A stretch of 64,000 nucleotides of DNA. Origin: Streptomyces cyaneofuscatus (lineage in GTDB: Bacteria; Actinomycetota; Actinomycetes; Streptomycetales; Streptomycetaceae). The stretch lies in assembly GCF_000718135.1 (NCBI RefSeq), contig NZ_JOEM01000009.1, positions 1 to 64,000 on the forward strand, written 5' to 3'. Of the stretch, positions 50,891-59,796 are shown one piece after another. The translations under genes were made by a program, and so were the position numbers. Every line of letters begins with the position of its first letter. The first letter of the stretch is position 1. The notes under the pieces are model-generated. The model was not told the DNA's origin. It searched no databases and was given only the letters and a program-made list of their open reading frames with translations.

Positions 50891-51166
50891 TCAGCGCTCC
50901 CGGCGGTAGTTCACGACGTACGCGATCGCGAGAGCGAGGCCGAGGAGCCCGCTGCCGAAGATGCCGAGGGCCCTCAGGACCCCCTCCCCGTCCCGCGCGG
51001 CACGCACCCCGCCACCGAGTCCGCCGACGGCCAGGCACATACCGAGGACGAACATCCGCGAACTGCGGGGCAGCAGCCGGTGCCACCCGCTCGGGCTGCG
51101 ACGGCCGGGCGGCGGTGGGCCTGCGGGGCGGTGGCCGGACGGTGGTCCGGGCACGGGTCGCTTCAT
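50891..51166 (-). CDS. small membrane protein of unknown function
   Basis: 91 residues from ATG at 51166 with GAGGAG close upstream. A Pro/Arg-rich N-terminal 30 residues precede two hydrophobic segments (about residues 38-55 and 68-86) and a basic end (NYRRER). The frame is open much further upstream but only as a shadow of the TipA-like and cupin genes. No family recognised. Converges on the 50452 gene. Confidence 0.6.
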   Translation of the reverse strand: MKRPVPGPPSGHRPAGPPPPGRRSPSGWHRLLPRSSRMFVLGMCLAVGGLGGGVRAARDGEGVLRALGIFGSGLLGLALAIAYVVNYRRER

Positions 51167-51418
51167 CGCTCCTCTCGCCTTCCCCTGTGCGGCCAGGACG
51201 TCCCCGTCGGTGTCCCGTGGCGCCACTGTACGGCTGCGCCTGAGCAGTCTGGTCGGGCGGAAGCGCCGGGCTACGGCAGCGCCGCGCATGTTCCGCCACT
51301 TCATGGGAGTTCTCCCTGCACCCCTGAGTCCCTGGACGGCAAGGTGTGGCCGGAAGGCATCCGTGGACGCCGCGTCTGTGGCTAGCCCGTACACCGCCTT
51401 CCGCGACAGGGTGGGGTC

Positions 51419-51766
51419 ATGAGCAACGAGACACCTTCCAGTATCAGCACGAAGAACACCCTCAAGACCGTCATCAATGTCGAGGACGTGGAACCGCACG
51501 AGGTGGTCCCCGGAATCCTGCGCCGCAGGCTGCCCGCCACCGATTACGCCCGGGGCTGGCTGATCGACTTCGCCGCCGGTACGGAGTGGCCCGAGGTCGA
51601 TGAACACGCCACCGAGGAAAGGTACTTCGTCATCAGCGGCGAGGTGATCGATGGCGGTGAGCGGCACGGCCCGGGCTCGTACGTCGTGTTCGCGCCGGGG
51701 AGTGAGCACCGGCCGCGTACGGAGACCGGGGCCCGGATGCTCGGCATCTCGATGATGAACGCCTGA
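51419..51766 (+). CDS. cupin-domain protein
   Basis: 115 residues, ATG at 51419. Single cupin barrel: GWLIDFAAGTEWPEVDEHATEERYFVISGEV (motif 1, Glu/His metal ligands partly changed) and HGPGSYVVFAPGSEHRPRTETG (motif 2). Cupins bind a metal and act as small isomerases, dioxygenases or ligand-binding proteins. Located 132 bases ahead of a TipA-type regulator in the same direction; a link is possible but unproved. Confidence 0.85.
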   Translation: MSNETPSSISTKNTLKTVINVEDVEPHEVVPGILRRRLPATDYARGWLIDFAAGTEWPEVDEHATEERYFVISGEVIDGGERHGPGSYVVFAPGSEHRPRTETGARMLGISMMNA

Positions 51767-51898
51767 AGCGTGTGAGAGTCCGAAGCGTCTGAGCTTGCGG
51801 TTGCCGCTGCGGCAGCTCCTACCGTCGTGTCCAGGGCCGGGGAAGCCGGTCCTGGACACGCGTTCGTGCGGAAGGCACGGGGAGAGAGGGGAGCGGTC

Positions 51899-52660
51899 AT
51901 GGACTGGCCGATCGCGGAGGTCGCCCGGATGTCGGGCGTCACCGCCCGGACCCTGCGGCACTACGACGAGATCGGCCTGCTGCCGCCCGCCCGGATCGGG
52001 ACCAACGGTCACCGCCGCTACGAGGAGCGCCAACTCCTTCTGCTGCAACAGATCTTGGTTCTCAGGGAGTTGGGCGTCGGGCTTCCCGAGATCAGCCGCA
52101 TCCTGGCCGAGCAGGTCGATGAGGTGGAGGCCCTGCGCGGGCACCACCAGCGGCTGGTCGCCGAGCGGGACCGGCTCGATGCCCTGGCCGCCACCGTCTT
52201 CCGCACGATCGCCGACCTGGAGCAATCCAGGAAGGACGGCAGAGAGATGACCGCGATCAACCGACCGGAGAACCTGTTCGAGGGCGTGCAGCCCTCCCAG
52301 TACGAGGAGAACCTGCGGGATTTCCCGGCGCTCGCCGAGGCGAGTGCCCGTCGGGCCGCCGCGATGAGTCCCGCCGAGGTGGAGGCCGGGCAGCGTGAGC
52401 GTACGGCGCTGATGATCCGGCTCGCGGAGCTGATGGCCGCGGGGGTGGAGCCCGGCGCCGATGCCGTACTCGCCGAGGTCGACGGGCAGTACCGGGCGCT
52501 GACCGAGCTGAGCCCCGTCTCCGCCGACGAGTTCCGGGCGAGCGGGCGCTCCTGCGTGGACAACGAGCAGTGGCGCGGTGCGTACGAGGCCATCGCGCCG
52601 GGCCTGGCCGCGTACCAGCGTGACGCCATCGAGGCCTACGCCACCGCCCGGCTGGGCTGA
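51899..52660 (+). CDS. TipA-type MerR regulator (HTH + TipAS domain)
   Basis: 253 residues from ATG at 51899 (GGGGAGAG site). MerR HTH at 1-70 (IAEVARMSGVTARTLRHYDEIGLLPPARIGTNGHRRYEE), dimerisation coiled coil to about 115, then a TipAS-like antibiotic-binding domain (NLFEGVQPSQYEENLRDFPAL). In TipAL this domain traps thiopeptides and activates transcription. Here the conserved Cys that forms the covalent adduct is not obvious, although one Cys is present near the C-terminus (SCVDNEQW). The usual target would be its own gene. Confidence 0.87.
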   Translation: MDWPIAEVARMSGVTARTLRHYDEIGLLPPARIGTNGHRRYEERQLLLLQQILVLRELGVGLPEISRILAEQVDEVEALRGHHQRLVAERDRLDALAATVFRTIADLEQSRKDGREMTAINRPENLFEGVQPSQYEENLRDFPALAEASARRAAAMSPAEVEAGQRERTALMIRLAELMAAGVEPGADAVLAEVDGQYRALTELSPVSADEFRASGRSCVDNEQWRGAYEAIAPGLAAYQRDAIEAYATARLG

Positions 52661-52678
52661 CCTCAGCAAGGGGGCCGG

Positions 52679-53056
52679 TCAGGCCGCCGTGGCCCGCCGC
52701 AGCGTCTTGCGGTGGGCCCGGTTCGTCGCCATCAGCCCGTCCAGCGCGTCCCGGGTGCGGACCAGCTCCTCGATATGGGCCGAGAGCCGTTCCCGCTCCT
52801 GCTCCATCCGCTCCATGGCGGCATCGGACGTCGCCTCGCTCGGGGCGTCCACGCAGGGCAGCAGCTCCTTGATGGTGCGGCTGGACAGGCCGGCCGCGTA
52901 CAGCCGCTGGACGAAGCCGACCCGGTCGATGTCGGCCTCCCGGAAGTGCCGCTGCCCGCTGGGGCTGCGCGTGCTGGTGAGGAGGCGCTGCTCCTCGTAG
53001 TAGCGCAGGGACCGGACGCTGACGCCGGCCGCCTTCGCGAGTTCCCCGATGCGCAT
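52679..53056 (-). CDS. MerR-family regulator, divergent to OYE reductase
   Basis: 125 residues, ATG at 53056. MerR HTH (MRIGELAKAAGVSVRSLRYYEEQRLLTSTRSPSGQRHFREADIDRV pattern), then a coiled coil (EQERERLSAHIEELVRTRDALDGL). One Cys (LLPCVDA) near residue 78 could be a thiol sensor, as in the NmlR/AdhR group that controls oxidoreductases; the rest of the metal-binding motif is missing. It lies back-to-back with the OYE gene, and a perfect dyad is in between. Confidence 0.87.
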   Translation of the reverse strand: MRIGELAKAAGVSVRSLRYYEEQRLLTSTRSPSGQRHFREADIDRVGFVQRLYAAGLSSRTIKELLPCVDAPSEATSDAAMERMEQERERLSAHIEELVRTRDALDGLMATNRAHRKTLRRATAA

Positions 53057-53097
53057 GCTGTCCGTCCTTCTCGTCCTGATCCTCTTCGGGCTTGCCT

Positions 53098-53113
53098 CTG
53101 ACATTGATGTCAG
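53098..53113 (+). promoter_or_regulatory. MerR operator in the OYE promoter
   Basis: CTGACAT-TG-ATGTCAG, a perfect 7-bp dyad in the 117-base divergent gap. CTGACA (53098-53103) may be the -35 box of the plus-strand OYE gene, with TAGCCG (53123-53128) as -10 at 19 bases. That long spacer is what MerR regulators remodel. Confidence 0.75.
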
Positions 53114-53173
53114 GTTTTAGCGTAGCCGCAGTGTCCGGTTCGCGGGCGCCACAGAACGAGGAGGACGTTCGGC

Positions 53174-54292
53174 ATGACCCTGATCGACACCCACTCCGAT
53201 ACCCACCCCGAGATTTACTCCGACACCCTTTTCACCGGCTACCGGCTCGGTGACCTCACCCTGCCCAACCGGGTCGTGATGGCCCCCATGTCCCGCGTCC
53301 GGGCCGCCGCCGGCGGGCTCGCGACCCCCTCCATGGCCACGTACTACGCCCAGCGGGCCACCGCCGGGCTCATCGTGAGCGAAGGCGTGCAGCCGAGCCT
53401 GATCGGGCAGTCGAACCCGGGCACGCCGGGGCTGCACACCGATGGGCAGGTCGCCTCGTGGCGGCCGGTCACCGCCGCCGTCCACGCGAACGGTGGGCGG
53501 ATCTTCGCGCAGATCATGCACGGGGGGCGGGTCTCGCATCCCGACACGAACGGTCTCGTCCCGGTCGGGCCGTCGGCCGTGCCGGCGGTCGGTGAGGTGT
53601 TCACGCCGACCGGGCCCCAGCCGGCGCCGATGCCCCGTGCCCTGGAGACCGCCGAGGTGCCCGAGCACGCGCAGTCGTACGCGGCGGCCGCCCGCCGGGC
53701 CGTCGACGCCGGGTTCGACGGGGTGGAGCTCCACGGTGCCAACGGCTACCTGATCTCCCAGTTCCTCTCCTCCAACGCCAACCTGCGGACCGACCGCTAC
53801 GGCGGGTCGGTCGCCAACCGCGTACGGTTCGCGGTCGAGGCGGTGGAGGCGACCATCGACGCCGTGGGCGCGGCGCGGACCGGCATCCGGCTGTCGCCGG
53901 GCGGGACGTTCTGGGGCGTCGAGGAGAAGGACGTACCCGAGCTGTATGCCGTACTGCTGGGGGAGCTGGCGCGGCTGGAACCGGCGTACGTGCACCTGGA
54001 GGCGACGGCCGAGGACGAGATCCTGGTGGCCCTGCGCCGCGCGTGGCCCGGCGCCCTGATCATGAACCCGGTGCTGCCGATGGGGGCGCGGCGGGCCGAG
54101 CGCCCGGACGCCGAGCGCTGGCTCGGGCTGGGGGCGGACCTCATCAGCTTCGGCCGGGCCTTCATCGCCAACCCGGACCTGGTGGAGCGGCTGCGCGCGG
54201 GGCTGCCGCTCGCAGCCGAGGACGCGGAGACGTACTTCCAGGGGGGTGACGCGGGGTACGTGACCTATCCGGCTTACCAGCACGCGGCCTGA
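53174..54292 (+). CDS. Old Yellow Enzyme family alkene reductase (NADH:flavin oxidoreductase)
   Basis: 372 residues, ATG at 53174, GAGGAGG site. FMN-binding TIM barrel: LTLPNRVVMAPMSRVRA, MATYYAQRATAGLIVSEG, RIFAQIMHGGRVSH, FDGVELHGANGYLISQFL, NLRTDRYGGSVANRVRF and SFGRAFIANPDLV. Typical OYE length. Reduces electrophilic alkenes (alpha,beta-unsaturated carbonyls) with NAD(P)H, often a stress defence. Regulated most likely by the divergent MerR protein. A short hairpin (54318-54332) follows the stop. Confidence 0.93.
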   Translation: MTLIDTHSDTHPEIYSDTLFTGYRLGDLTLPNRVVMAPMSRVRAAAGGLATPSMATYYAQRATAGLIVSEGVQPSLIGQSNPGTPGLHTDGQVASWRPVTAAVHANGGRIFAQIMHGGRVSHPDTNGLVPVGPSAVPAVGEVFTPTGPQPAPMPRALETAEVPEHAQSYAAAARRAVDAGFDGVELHGANGYLISQFLSSNANLRTDRYGGSVANRVRFAVEAVEATIDAVGAARTGIRLSPGGTFWGVEEKDVPELYAVLLGELARLEPAYVHLEATAEDEILVALRRAWPGALIMNPVLPMGARRAERPDAERWLGLGADLISFGRAFIANPDLVERLRAGLPLAAEDAETYFQGGDAGYVTYPAYQHAA

Positions 54293-54402
54293 GGCAGGCC
54301 GGGGGCGGGGCCACTCCGAGGGTTCGGCCCTCTTCCGGTTGTGACGTGCACCCGTCAGAATCCGAGGGCCTGCCCCCCCCCACGGCCCTTGGAGGCACTT
54401 CC

Positions 54403-55326
54403 ATGTCCACGCCCCCGATCCACCCTGCTCCCTCAGGTCTCCTGACCACGCGGCGCGGCTTCCTGGCCGGCGCCCTCGCCGTCTCCGCCACCGCCGTCAT
54501 CGGGGCCGCGCCCGCCGTCGCCGCCACGCGGAAGGCGGTGCGCGGGACGCAGGACTGGATGGGCGGGCTGCCCGACGCCACCGCGCTCCAGCGGCTCACG
54601 ATCCCGGGGACGCACGACTCGGGCGCGCGGTTCGGCGGGCCGTGGGCGGAGTGCCAGAACACCACGATCGCGCAGCAGTTGCAGAGCGGGGTGCGTTTTC
54701 TCGACGTACGGTGCCGGATCACCTCAGGCTCTTTCGCGATCCATCACGGCGCCGCGTTCCAGAACATGATGTTCGGCGATGTCCTCATCGCCTGCCGGGA
54801 CTTCCTCGCCGCGCGGCCGACCGAGACCGTGCTGATGCGGGTCAAGCAGGAGTACTCCTCCGAGAGCGACGCGGCGTTCCGGGCGGTCTTCGACGACTAC
54901 CTCGACGGGCGGGGGTGGCGGTCGCTGTTCCGGCTCGACTCGACGCTGCCCTCGCTGGGCGGGGCGCGCGGCAAGGTGGTGCTGCTGGCCGACAACGGCG
55001 GGCTGCCCGGAGTGCGTTACGGCGATCCGGCCGTCTTCGACATCCAGGACGACTACATGGCGGAGCCGTTCGCCAAGTACCCCAAGATCGAGGCCCAGTT
55101 CCGCAAGGCGGCCCAGCAGCCGGGCAAGTTCTTCATGAACTACGTCTCCACCGCCGCCCTCATGCCGCCCCGCTGGAACGCCGACCGGCTCAACCCGCAG
55201 GTGCACTCCTTCCTGGAGCGGTCCGAGACCGCCGGCTGGACGGGGCTCGGCATCGTCCCGCTCGACTACCCGAACCAGCGGGGCGGGCTGGTGGAGTCGC
55301 TGATCCGGCACAACCCGGTGGGGTGA
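54403..55326 (+). CDS. Tat-exported phosphatidylinositol-specific phospholipase C-like enzyme
   Basis: 307 residues from ATG at 54403 (GGAGG site). The N-terminus carries a Tat motif TTRRGFLAG and a hydrophobic segment ending AVAA. The PI-PLC X domain follows: PGTHDSGARF with His71, and SFAIHHGAAF with His114-His115, the two catalytic histidine positions. NYVSTAALMP and the rest agree with bacterial PI-PLC. It cleaves phosphatidylinositol without calcium. Extracellular. Followed by a strong terminator. Confidence 0.92.
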   Translation: MSTPPIHPAPSGLLTTRRGFLAGALAVSATAVIGAAPAVAATRKAVRGTQDWMGGLPDATALQRLTIPGTHDSGARFGGPWAECQNTTIAQQLQSGVRFLDVRCRITSGSFAIHHGAAFQNMMFGDVLIACRDFLAARPTETVLMRVKQEYSSESDAAFRAVFDDYLDGRGWRSLFRLDSTLPSLGGARGKVVLLADNGGLPGVRYGDPAVFDIQDDYMAEPFAKYPKIEAQFRKAAQQPGKFFMNYVSTAALMPPRWNADRLNPQVHSFLERSETAGWTGLGIVPLDYPNQRGGLVESLIRHNPVG

Positions 55327-55332
55327 AGGGTC

Positions 55333-55365
55333 GGGCTTCCGGGGTGAACCGCACCCCGGAAGCCC
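55333..55365 (+). terminator. 14-bp perfect hairpin terminator after the PI-PLC gene
   Basis: Arms 55333-55346 and 55352-55365 pair perfectly around a 5-base loop, followed by a T-rich stretch (tgcttgcgtttcttt). Confidence 0.88.
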
Positions 55366-55423
55366 TGCTTGCGTTTCTTTCGAATTATGCGATGCTGGGT
55401 TCACTCTCAAAGGAGACAGAGCC

Positions 55424-55870
55424 ATGCGCAGCACCGCGGAAGACCGCACGCTCCTGCCTGAGCACCGTGAGGAGATCGCCGAACTCCGGACTTTCCTCGA
55501 CCGGACTCCGGCTGCTGTCGAGCCCGCGCTGCTCCGGGGGCCCGACGGTGCCACCCACAGCCTGCCTCCGGAGGTCTACGAAGCGCTCATGGCGGTGGTG
55601 CGCGCCCTGGCGGACGGCAAGGCTGTGACCGTCGCGCCCGTGAACACGACGCTGACCACTCAAGAGGCCGCCGACCTGCTCGGCGTCAGCAGACCGACCT
55701 TCGTCAAGATCCTGGACGAGGGAGGTCTGCCGTTCAACCGGCCGGGAAGGCACCGCAGGGTCCTTCTTGCGGATGTCCTCGACTACAAGGAGGCGCGGCG
55801 CTCGCGACGTCGCCGAGGACTGGACGAGCTGGCCGGACTCACCGAGGAGTCCGGTCTCTACGGGGACTGA
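55424..55870 (+). CDS. antitoxin-like HTH (excisionase-type) protein of a PIN toxin pair
   Basis: 148 residues, ATG at 55424 with AAAGGAG 9 bases upstream. A helical N-terminal half (EHREEIAELRTFLDRTP) is followed by an excisionase/MerR-like HTH: LTTQEAADLLGVSRPTFVKILDEGGLPFNRPGRHRRV, then a basic/acidic tail. Proteins with this layout are antitoxins encoded just ahead of PIN-domain RNases, as here. The toxin frame downstream is broken. It also probably autoregulates. Intact with good ribosome site. Confidence 0.85.
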   Translation: MRSTAEDRTLLPEHREEIAELRTFLDRTPAAVEPALLRGPDGATHSLPPEVYEALMAVVRALADGKAVTVAPVNTTLTTQEAADLLGVSRPTFVKILDEGGLPFNRPGRHRRVLLADVLDYKEARRSRRRRGLDELAGLTEESGLYGD

Positions 55871-55902
55871 CCGCCCGATGCCGCCGAGCCGGCTGGAGCG
55901 AT

Positions 55903-56341
55903 GTGCAGCGCGTCGTGCTGGACACCTGTGTCCTTTACCCGAACTACCTTGCCAGGACGTGCCGGTCCTTGGGATCGTTCGTCATGGCGGACAAGAGCGC
56001 GGCGTACCCCGTCACCAGGCTCTCCGGAAATGCTCCCGCCATGGCATCGACAAGCCCCTTGGCCTTCAGGAGCGGCGGTCGGTGGGGACGCCCATGCCGT
56101 CGTCACGCTGAACCTGAAGGATTTGCCCGCTGCGGCAGCCGAACCGTACGGGATCGAGGTCCTGCATCCCGACGATTTCCTGCTCGACATGCTCGCTCTC
56201 GCGCCGGTGGAGATGAACGCCGTCCTCCGCGCGTAGCTGAGCAGCTATCGGCGGGAGCCCCGCGACCTGCACGGTCTGCTCGACAGGACCGGCTCGGGCG
56301 GTGCGCCCCAGTTCGCCGCCGAATTCCGGCGCCGTCTCTGA
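55903..56341 (+). pseudogene. degenerate PIN-domain toxin
   Basis: GTG at 55903 (GGAG site) opens frame 1 with the PIN first strand VVLDTCVLYPNY (Asp motif). Similarity to PIN then continues weakly (KSAAYPVTRL) before it is lost. In another frame, from about 56085, the C-terminal PIN core reappears (DAHAVVTLNLKD, EPYGIEVLHPDDFLLDML). This is cut by an in-frame TAG at 56234-56236, after which coding-like sequence runs to a TGA at 56339. At least one frameshift or deletion plus a nonsense codon: the toxin, an RNase in this family, must be inactive. Confidence 0.8.
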
Positions 56342-56358
56342 GGTGCCCGACCCGCCCC

Positions 56359-57831
56359 TCACATCCCCGGCGGCGGCGTAGGCGCCCCCGGCAGGGTGAT
56401 CGTCGCGACCGTGCCGGGGCCGGTGCCCTCCGGGGCCGGGCGCAGCGTGATCTCGCCGCCCGCCTGCTGGACCGTGCGGGCCACGATGGACAGGCCCAGG
56501 CCCGAGCCGGGGAGCTGGCGGGCCGAGGGGGAGCGCCAGAAGCGTTCGAAGACGTGCGGGAGCTCCTCGGCGGGGATGCCGGGGCCCCGGTCCCGTACCG
56601 TCAGCTCGCCCCGGTGCAGGCGCACGTCGATCGTGGCGCGGGGCGGGCTGAACTTCACCGCGTTGTCCAGGACGTTGACGATCGCCCGCTCCAGGGCGGC
56701 CGGCTCCGCCCGTACGTACCAGGGGGCCAGGTCGGCCGTGATCGTCAGCTCGGGGCCGCGCAGGCGGGCGCGTTGCAGGGCGGTACGGGTGATGTCGTGC
56801 AGGCCCACCACCTGGAGCGGGCCGGGCTGGGCGGCGTCGGGGCGGGCGAGTTCCTGGAGGTCGCCGATCAGCGCCGCCAGCTCCGTCATCTGGGCCTTCA
56901 CCGAGGCCATCAGCGCCTTCCGGTCGTCCGGCGGGATCACCCGGCCCGTCTCGTCGCTGCGCGCCAGCAGCTCCACGTTCGTCCGGAGCGAGGTGAGGGG
57001 CGTGCGCAGCTCATGGCCCGCGTCCGCGATCAGCTGGGCCTGGCGGTCGCGGGACGAGGCCAGCTGGGCCGCCATGGAGTTGAAGGAGTGGGACAGGCGG
57101 GCGATCTCGTCCTCGCCGTCCACCGGGATGCGGACGGTCAGGTCCTCCGTACGCGCCACGTGCTCCACCGCCTCCGTGAGTTCGTCCACCGGGCGCAGGC
57201 CCGCCCGCGCCACCCAGAGCCCGGCCGCGCCCGCGCCGACGACACCGATGCCGCCGACCAGGGCGAGGACCCAGGCGAGGGTGGAGAGCGGTGCGTCGAT
57301 CTCGCTGAGCGGGCGGGCCACCGAGACGGCCAGCTGGTTGTTGGCCTGGCCGGAGCTGACGACCGGCGGCAGCTTGCGGGTGTAGACCCGCATGTCCTTC
57401 CCGGCGTTGTTCTCCGTCGTGTGCAGGGCGTCGGTCTTCCGACCCGCCGCCACGTCGACGTCACTCGGCTGGGCGGGGACGGGGGTCGTGTTCGGGGCGG
57501 TGCAGTAGCTGCCGTTCGCCGCGACGATCTGCACGGTGTACTGGCCCGGGAACTCCTGGGCCGGCAGCTGCCCGCCGCTCAGGCACGAGCTCAGCAGGTC
57601 GCGCATCGGCTCGTTGTCCATCTTCGCGTTGCGCAGCGAGTCGTCGAGCTGGTCCTCCAGCTGGATCCGGGTCACGAACCAGCACGCCACCGCCACCGCC
57701 GCGACCGCCACCGCGACCGCCGTCGCCACCAGGAGCGCGAGCCGGGAGCGCAGCGGCAGCGCGCGGAAGCGCCGTACCAGAGCCCTCCTCGGAGGTGCCG
57801 CCTCGCTCACGGGAGGTGCCGCCTCGCTCAC
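56359..57831 (-). CDS. sensor histidine kinase (HAMP), MprB/CseC-like
   Basis: 490 residues from GTG at 57831. TM helices at about 31-54 and 186-208 enclose a 130-residue extracytoplasmic sensor. Then HAMP, HisKA with phospho-acceptor His273 ([10 protein letters not shown]), and HATPase boxes ([26 protein letters not shown]). Phosphorylates the response regulator encoded just upstream; start and stop overlap as GTGA. The first seven codons are duplicated. Partner of an envelope-stress protease gene (58634). The signal is unknown. Confidence 0.92.
   Translation of the reverse strand: MSEAAPPVSEAAPPRRALVRRFRALPLRSRLALLVATAVAVAVAAVAVACWFVTRIQLEDQLDDSLRNAKMDNEPMRDLLSSCLSGGQLPAQEFPGQYTVQIVAANGSYCTAPNTTPVPAQPSDVDVAAGRKTDALHTTENNAGKDMRVYTRKLPPVVSSGQANNQLAVSVARPLSEIDAPLSTLAWVLALVGGIGVVGAGAAGLWVARAGLRPVDELTEAVEHVARTEDLTVRIPVDGEDEIARLSHSFNSMAAQLASSRDRQAQLIADAGHELRTPLTSLRTNVELLARSDETGRVIPPDDRKALMASVKAQMTELAALIGDLQELARPDAAQPGPLQVVGLHDITRTALQRARLRGPELTITADLAPWYVRAEPAALERAIVNVLDNAVKFSPPRATIDVRLHRGELTVRDRGPGIPAEELPHVFERFWRSPSARQLPGSGLGLSIVARTVQQAGGEITLRPAPEGTGPGTVATITLPGAPTPPPGM
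57791..57831 (-). repeat. tandem 21-bp duplication of the kinase start codon region
   Basis: A 20-base block at 57791-57810 is repeated at 57812-57831 after one base, giving two consecutive VSEAAPP heptapeptides, each with its own GTG. A second in-frame GTG therefore exists at 57810. Confidence 0.9.
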
Positions 57832-58565
57832 GCCTCGCCGCCCCCGCCCGTACGGAGCGCGTAGCCCACCCCGCGCACGGTGTGGACCAGGCGCGGCTCG
57901 CCGCCCGCCTCCGTCTTGCGGCGCAGGTACATCACGTACACGTCCAGGGAGTTGGAGCTCGGCTCGAAGTCGAAGCCCCAGACGGCCTTGAGGATCTGCT
58001 CCCGGGTCAGCACCTGGCGCGGGTGGGCCAGGAACATCTCCAGCAGCGTGAACTCGGTGCGGGTCAGCTCCACCCGGCGCTCGCCCCGGGTGACCTCGCG
58101 GGTCGCCAGGTCCATCCGCAGGTCGGCGAAGGACAGCACGTCGTCGTCGGGGGCCTCCGCGCCCGCCGCCGACGCCGCGTACGAGCTGCGGCGCAGCAGG
58201 GCCCGGATCCGGGCGAACAGCTCGTCCAGCTCGAACGGCTTCACCAGGTAGTCGTCCGCGCCCGCGTCGAGGCCGGTGACCCGGTCCCCTACGGTGTCGC
58301 GGGCGGTGAGCATGAGGATGGGCGTGGTGGAGCCGGTGGCGCGGATGCGGCGGGCGGCGGTGAGGCCGTCCATCCGCGGCATCTGGATGTCCAGGACGAT
58401 GAGGTCGGGGGCGTACGCCTCGGCCATCGCCAGGGCGTCGTACCCGTCGACCGCCACCTGGGTGCCGTACCCCTCGAAGGCGAGGCTGCGCTGGAGCGCC
58501 TCGCGTACGGCCGGTTCGTCGTCGACGATCAGGATGCGCTGGGGATCGTCTTCGGCGGGGCTCAT
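57828..58565 (-). CDS. OmpR-family response regulator, MprA/CseB-like
   Basis: 245 residues, ATG at 58565. Receiver domain with acidic pair Asp15-Asp16, phospho-acceptor Asp59 (VLDIQMP), Thr87 (LTARD) and Lys109 (VKPFEL). A winged-helix output domain follows ([44 protein letters not shown]). Controls genes in response to the kinase encoded after it, probably including the HtrA-like protease upstream. Cytosolic. Confidence 0.93.
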   Translation of the reverse strand: MSPAEDDPQRILIVDDEPAVREALQRSLAFEGYGTQVAVDGYDALAMAEAYAPDLIVLDIQMPRMDGLTAARRIRATGSTTPILMLTARDTVGDRVTGLDAGADDYLVKPFELDELFARIRALLRRSSYAASAAGAEAPDDDVLSFADLRMDLATREVTRGERRVELTRTEFTLLEMFLAHPRQVLTREQILKAVWGFDFEPSSNSLDVYVMYLRRKTEAGGEPRLVHTVRGVGYALRTGGGGEA

Positions 58566-58633
58566 CGCTGTGTGGTCCTCTTCTCGTTCCGGCCGATGGG
58601 GGCGGTCTGCGGGAGTGTCTCAGCCTCGCACGG

Positions 58634-59701
58634 TCAGGAGTTGTTCCCCGCGCGCAGGGTGTCCAGGTCGGCCTTGAGCGTGTTCACCGGGATCGCGAAG
58701 CCGAGGCCCACGCTGCCCGCCGACGAACCGCTGCCCGCCGCCGAGGAACTGGGCGCGTACATCGCGGAGTTGATGCCGATGATCTCGCCGTCCATGTTGA
58801 TCAGCGCGCCGCCGGAGTTGCCGGGGTTGAGCGATGCGTCGGTCTGGAGCGCCTTGTACGTGGTCGTCTTCTCGCCCGTGTCGCCGTTGAACTGCTGGCC
58901 GCCGAACTCGAACGGCCACTGCTGGCCGCCACCGCCCTGACCCTGACCCTGACCCTGATCCGAGCTGCCGGAGTCGTCCTTCGCCACCGTCACGTCCCGG
59001 TCCAGCGCCGAGATGATCCCGCTGGTGACCGTGCCGGTCAGGCCCTCGGGCGAGCCGATCGCCACCACCTGGTCGCCCACCTTGACCTGCGAGGAGTCGC
59101 CGAGCGCGGCCGTCTTCAGCCCGCTCGCGCCGCGCAGCTTGATGAGCGCGAGGTCCTTGTCGGGGTCGGTGCCCACGACGTCGGCGGTGTAGGTCTTGCC
59201 GGTGGAGAGCGTGACCTCGATCTGCTGGGCGCCCGAGATGACGTGGTTGTTGGTGACGATCTCGCCGTCCTCGGTGATCACGACCCCGGACCCGGTGGAC
59301 TTGCCCGCCGAGGAGGCCGCGCCGATCTCGACGATGGCCGGGGAGACCGCCTCCGCGACGCCGGAGACCGTGCCCTTGCTGCTCTGCGAGACGGTGGTGC
59401 CCTGGACGGTGCCGGTGGAGCCGGTCGCCTGGGCGGAGCCGTTGTTCAGCTGGCCGACGAGGGTCGCCGTACCGCCGCCGACCACCGCCGCCGCGAGCGC
59501 GACCGCCGCCAGCAGCGCCACCGGCCGCTTGGCCCGGCGGTGGTTGTTGGTCGGGGCGTACGGGGGCGGGGGCGGGTAGCCGCCCGCCACGCCGTCGTAC
59601 GCCGTGCTGCCGTCGTACGCCGCGTTGCCGTAGGCGTACGAGGTCCGGTCCTGGTCCGTCGGGTGCGCGCCGCTCGGGCGAAGGTTCTCCGTCATGTCCA
59701 T
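58634..59701 (-). CDS. HtrA/PepD-like trypsin-type serine protease without PDZ domain
   Basis: 355 residues, ATG at 59701 (a second ATG at 59695). An N-terminal cytosolic segment rich in Tyr/Pro/Asn is followed by one transmembrane helix (about residues 61-83) and a trypsin-like domain outside the membrane. Triad: His153 (TNNHVISG), Asp183 (DPDKDLALIKL), Ser296 (NPGNSGGAL). HtrA/DegP proteins normally have a PDZ domain after this; here the chain ends about 30 residues beyond AIPVNTL, so none is present. It clears misfolded envelope proteins and may feed back on the MprAB-like pair, as PepD does in mycobacteria. Confidence 0.9.
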   Translation of the reverse strand: MDMTENLRPSGAHPTDQDRTSYAYGNAAYDGSTAYDGVAGGYPPPPPYAPTNNHRRAKRPVALLAAVALAAAVVGGGTATLVGQLNNGSAQATGSTGTVQGTTVSQSSKGTVSGVAEAVSPAIVEIGAASSAGKSTGSGVVITEDGEIVTNNHVISGAQQIEVTLSTGKTYTADVVGTDPDKDLALIKLRGASGLKTAALGDSSQVKVGDQVVAIGSPEGLTGTVTSGIISALDRDVTVAKDDSGSSDQGQGQGQGGGGQQWPFEFGGQQFNGDTGEKTTTYKALQTDASLNPGNSGGALINMDGEIIGINSAMYAPSSSAAGSGSSAGSVGLGFAIPVNTLKADLDTLRAGNNS

Positions 59702-59796
59702 CAGGCTGGCCAGCGAACATGAGAGCAGCCTGAGTACGTCCTGAGAAGCCCGGAAGAAGCGCGTATGCCCGCTGTAAAGGCCTGAGGGCCCCGGCC

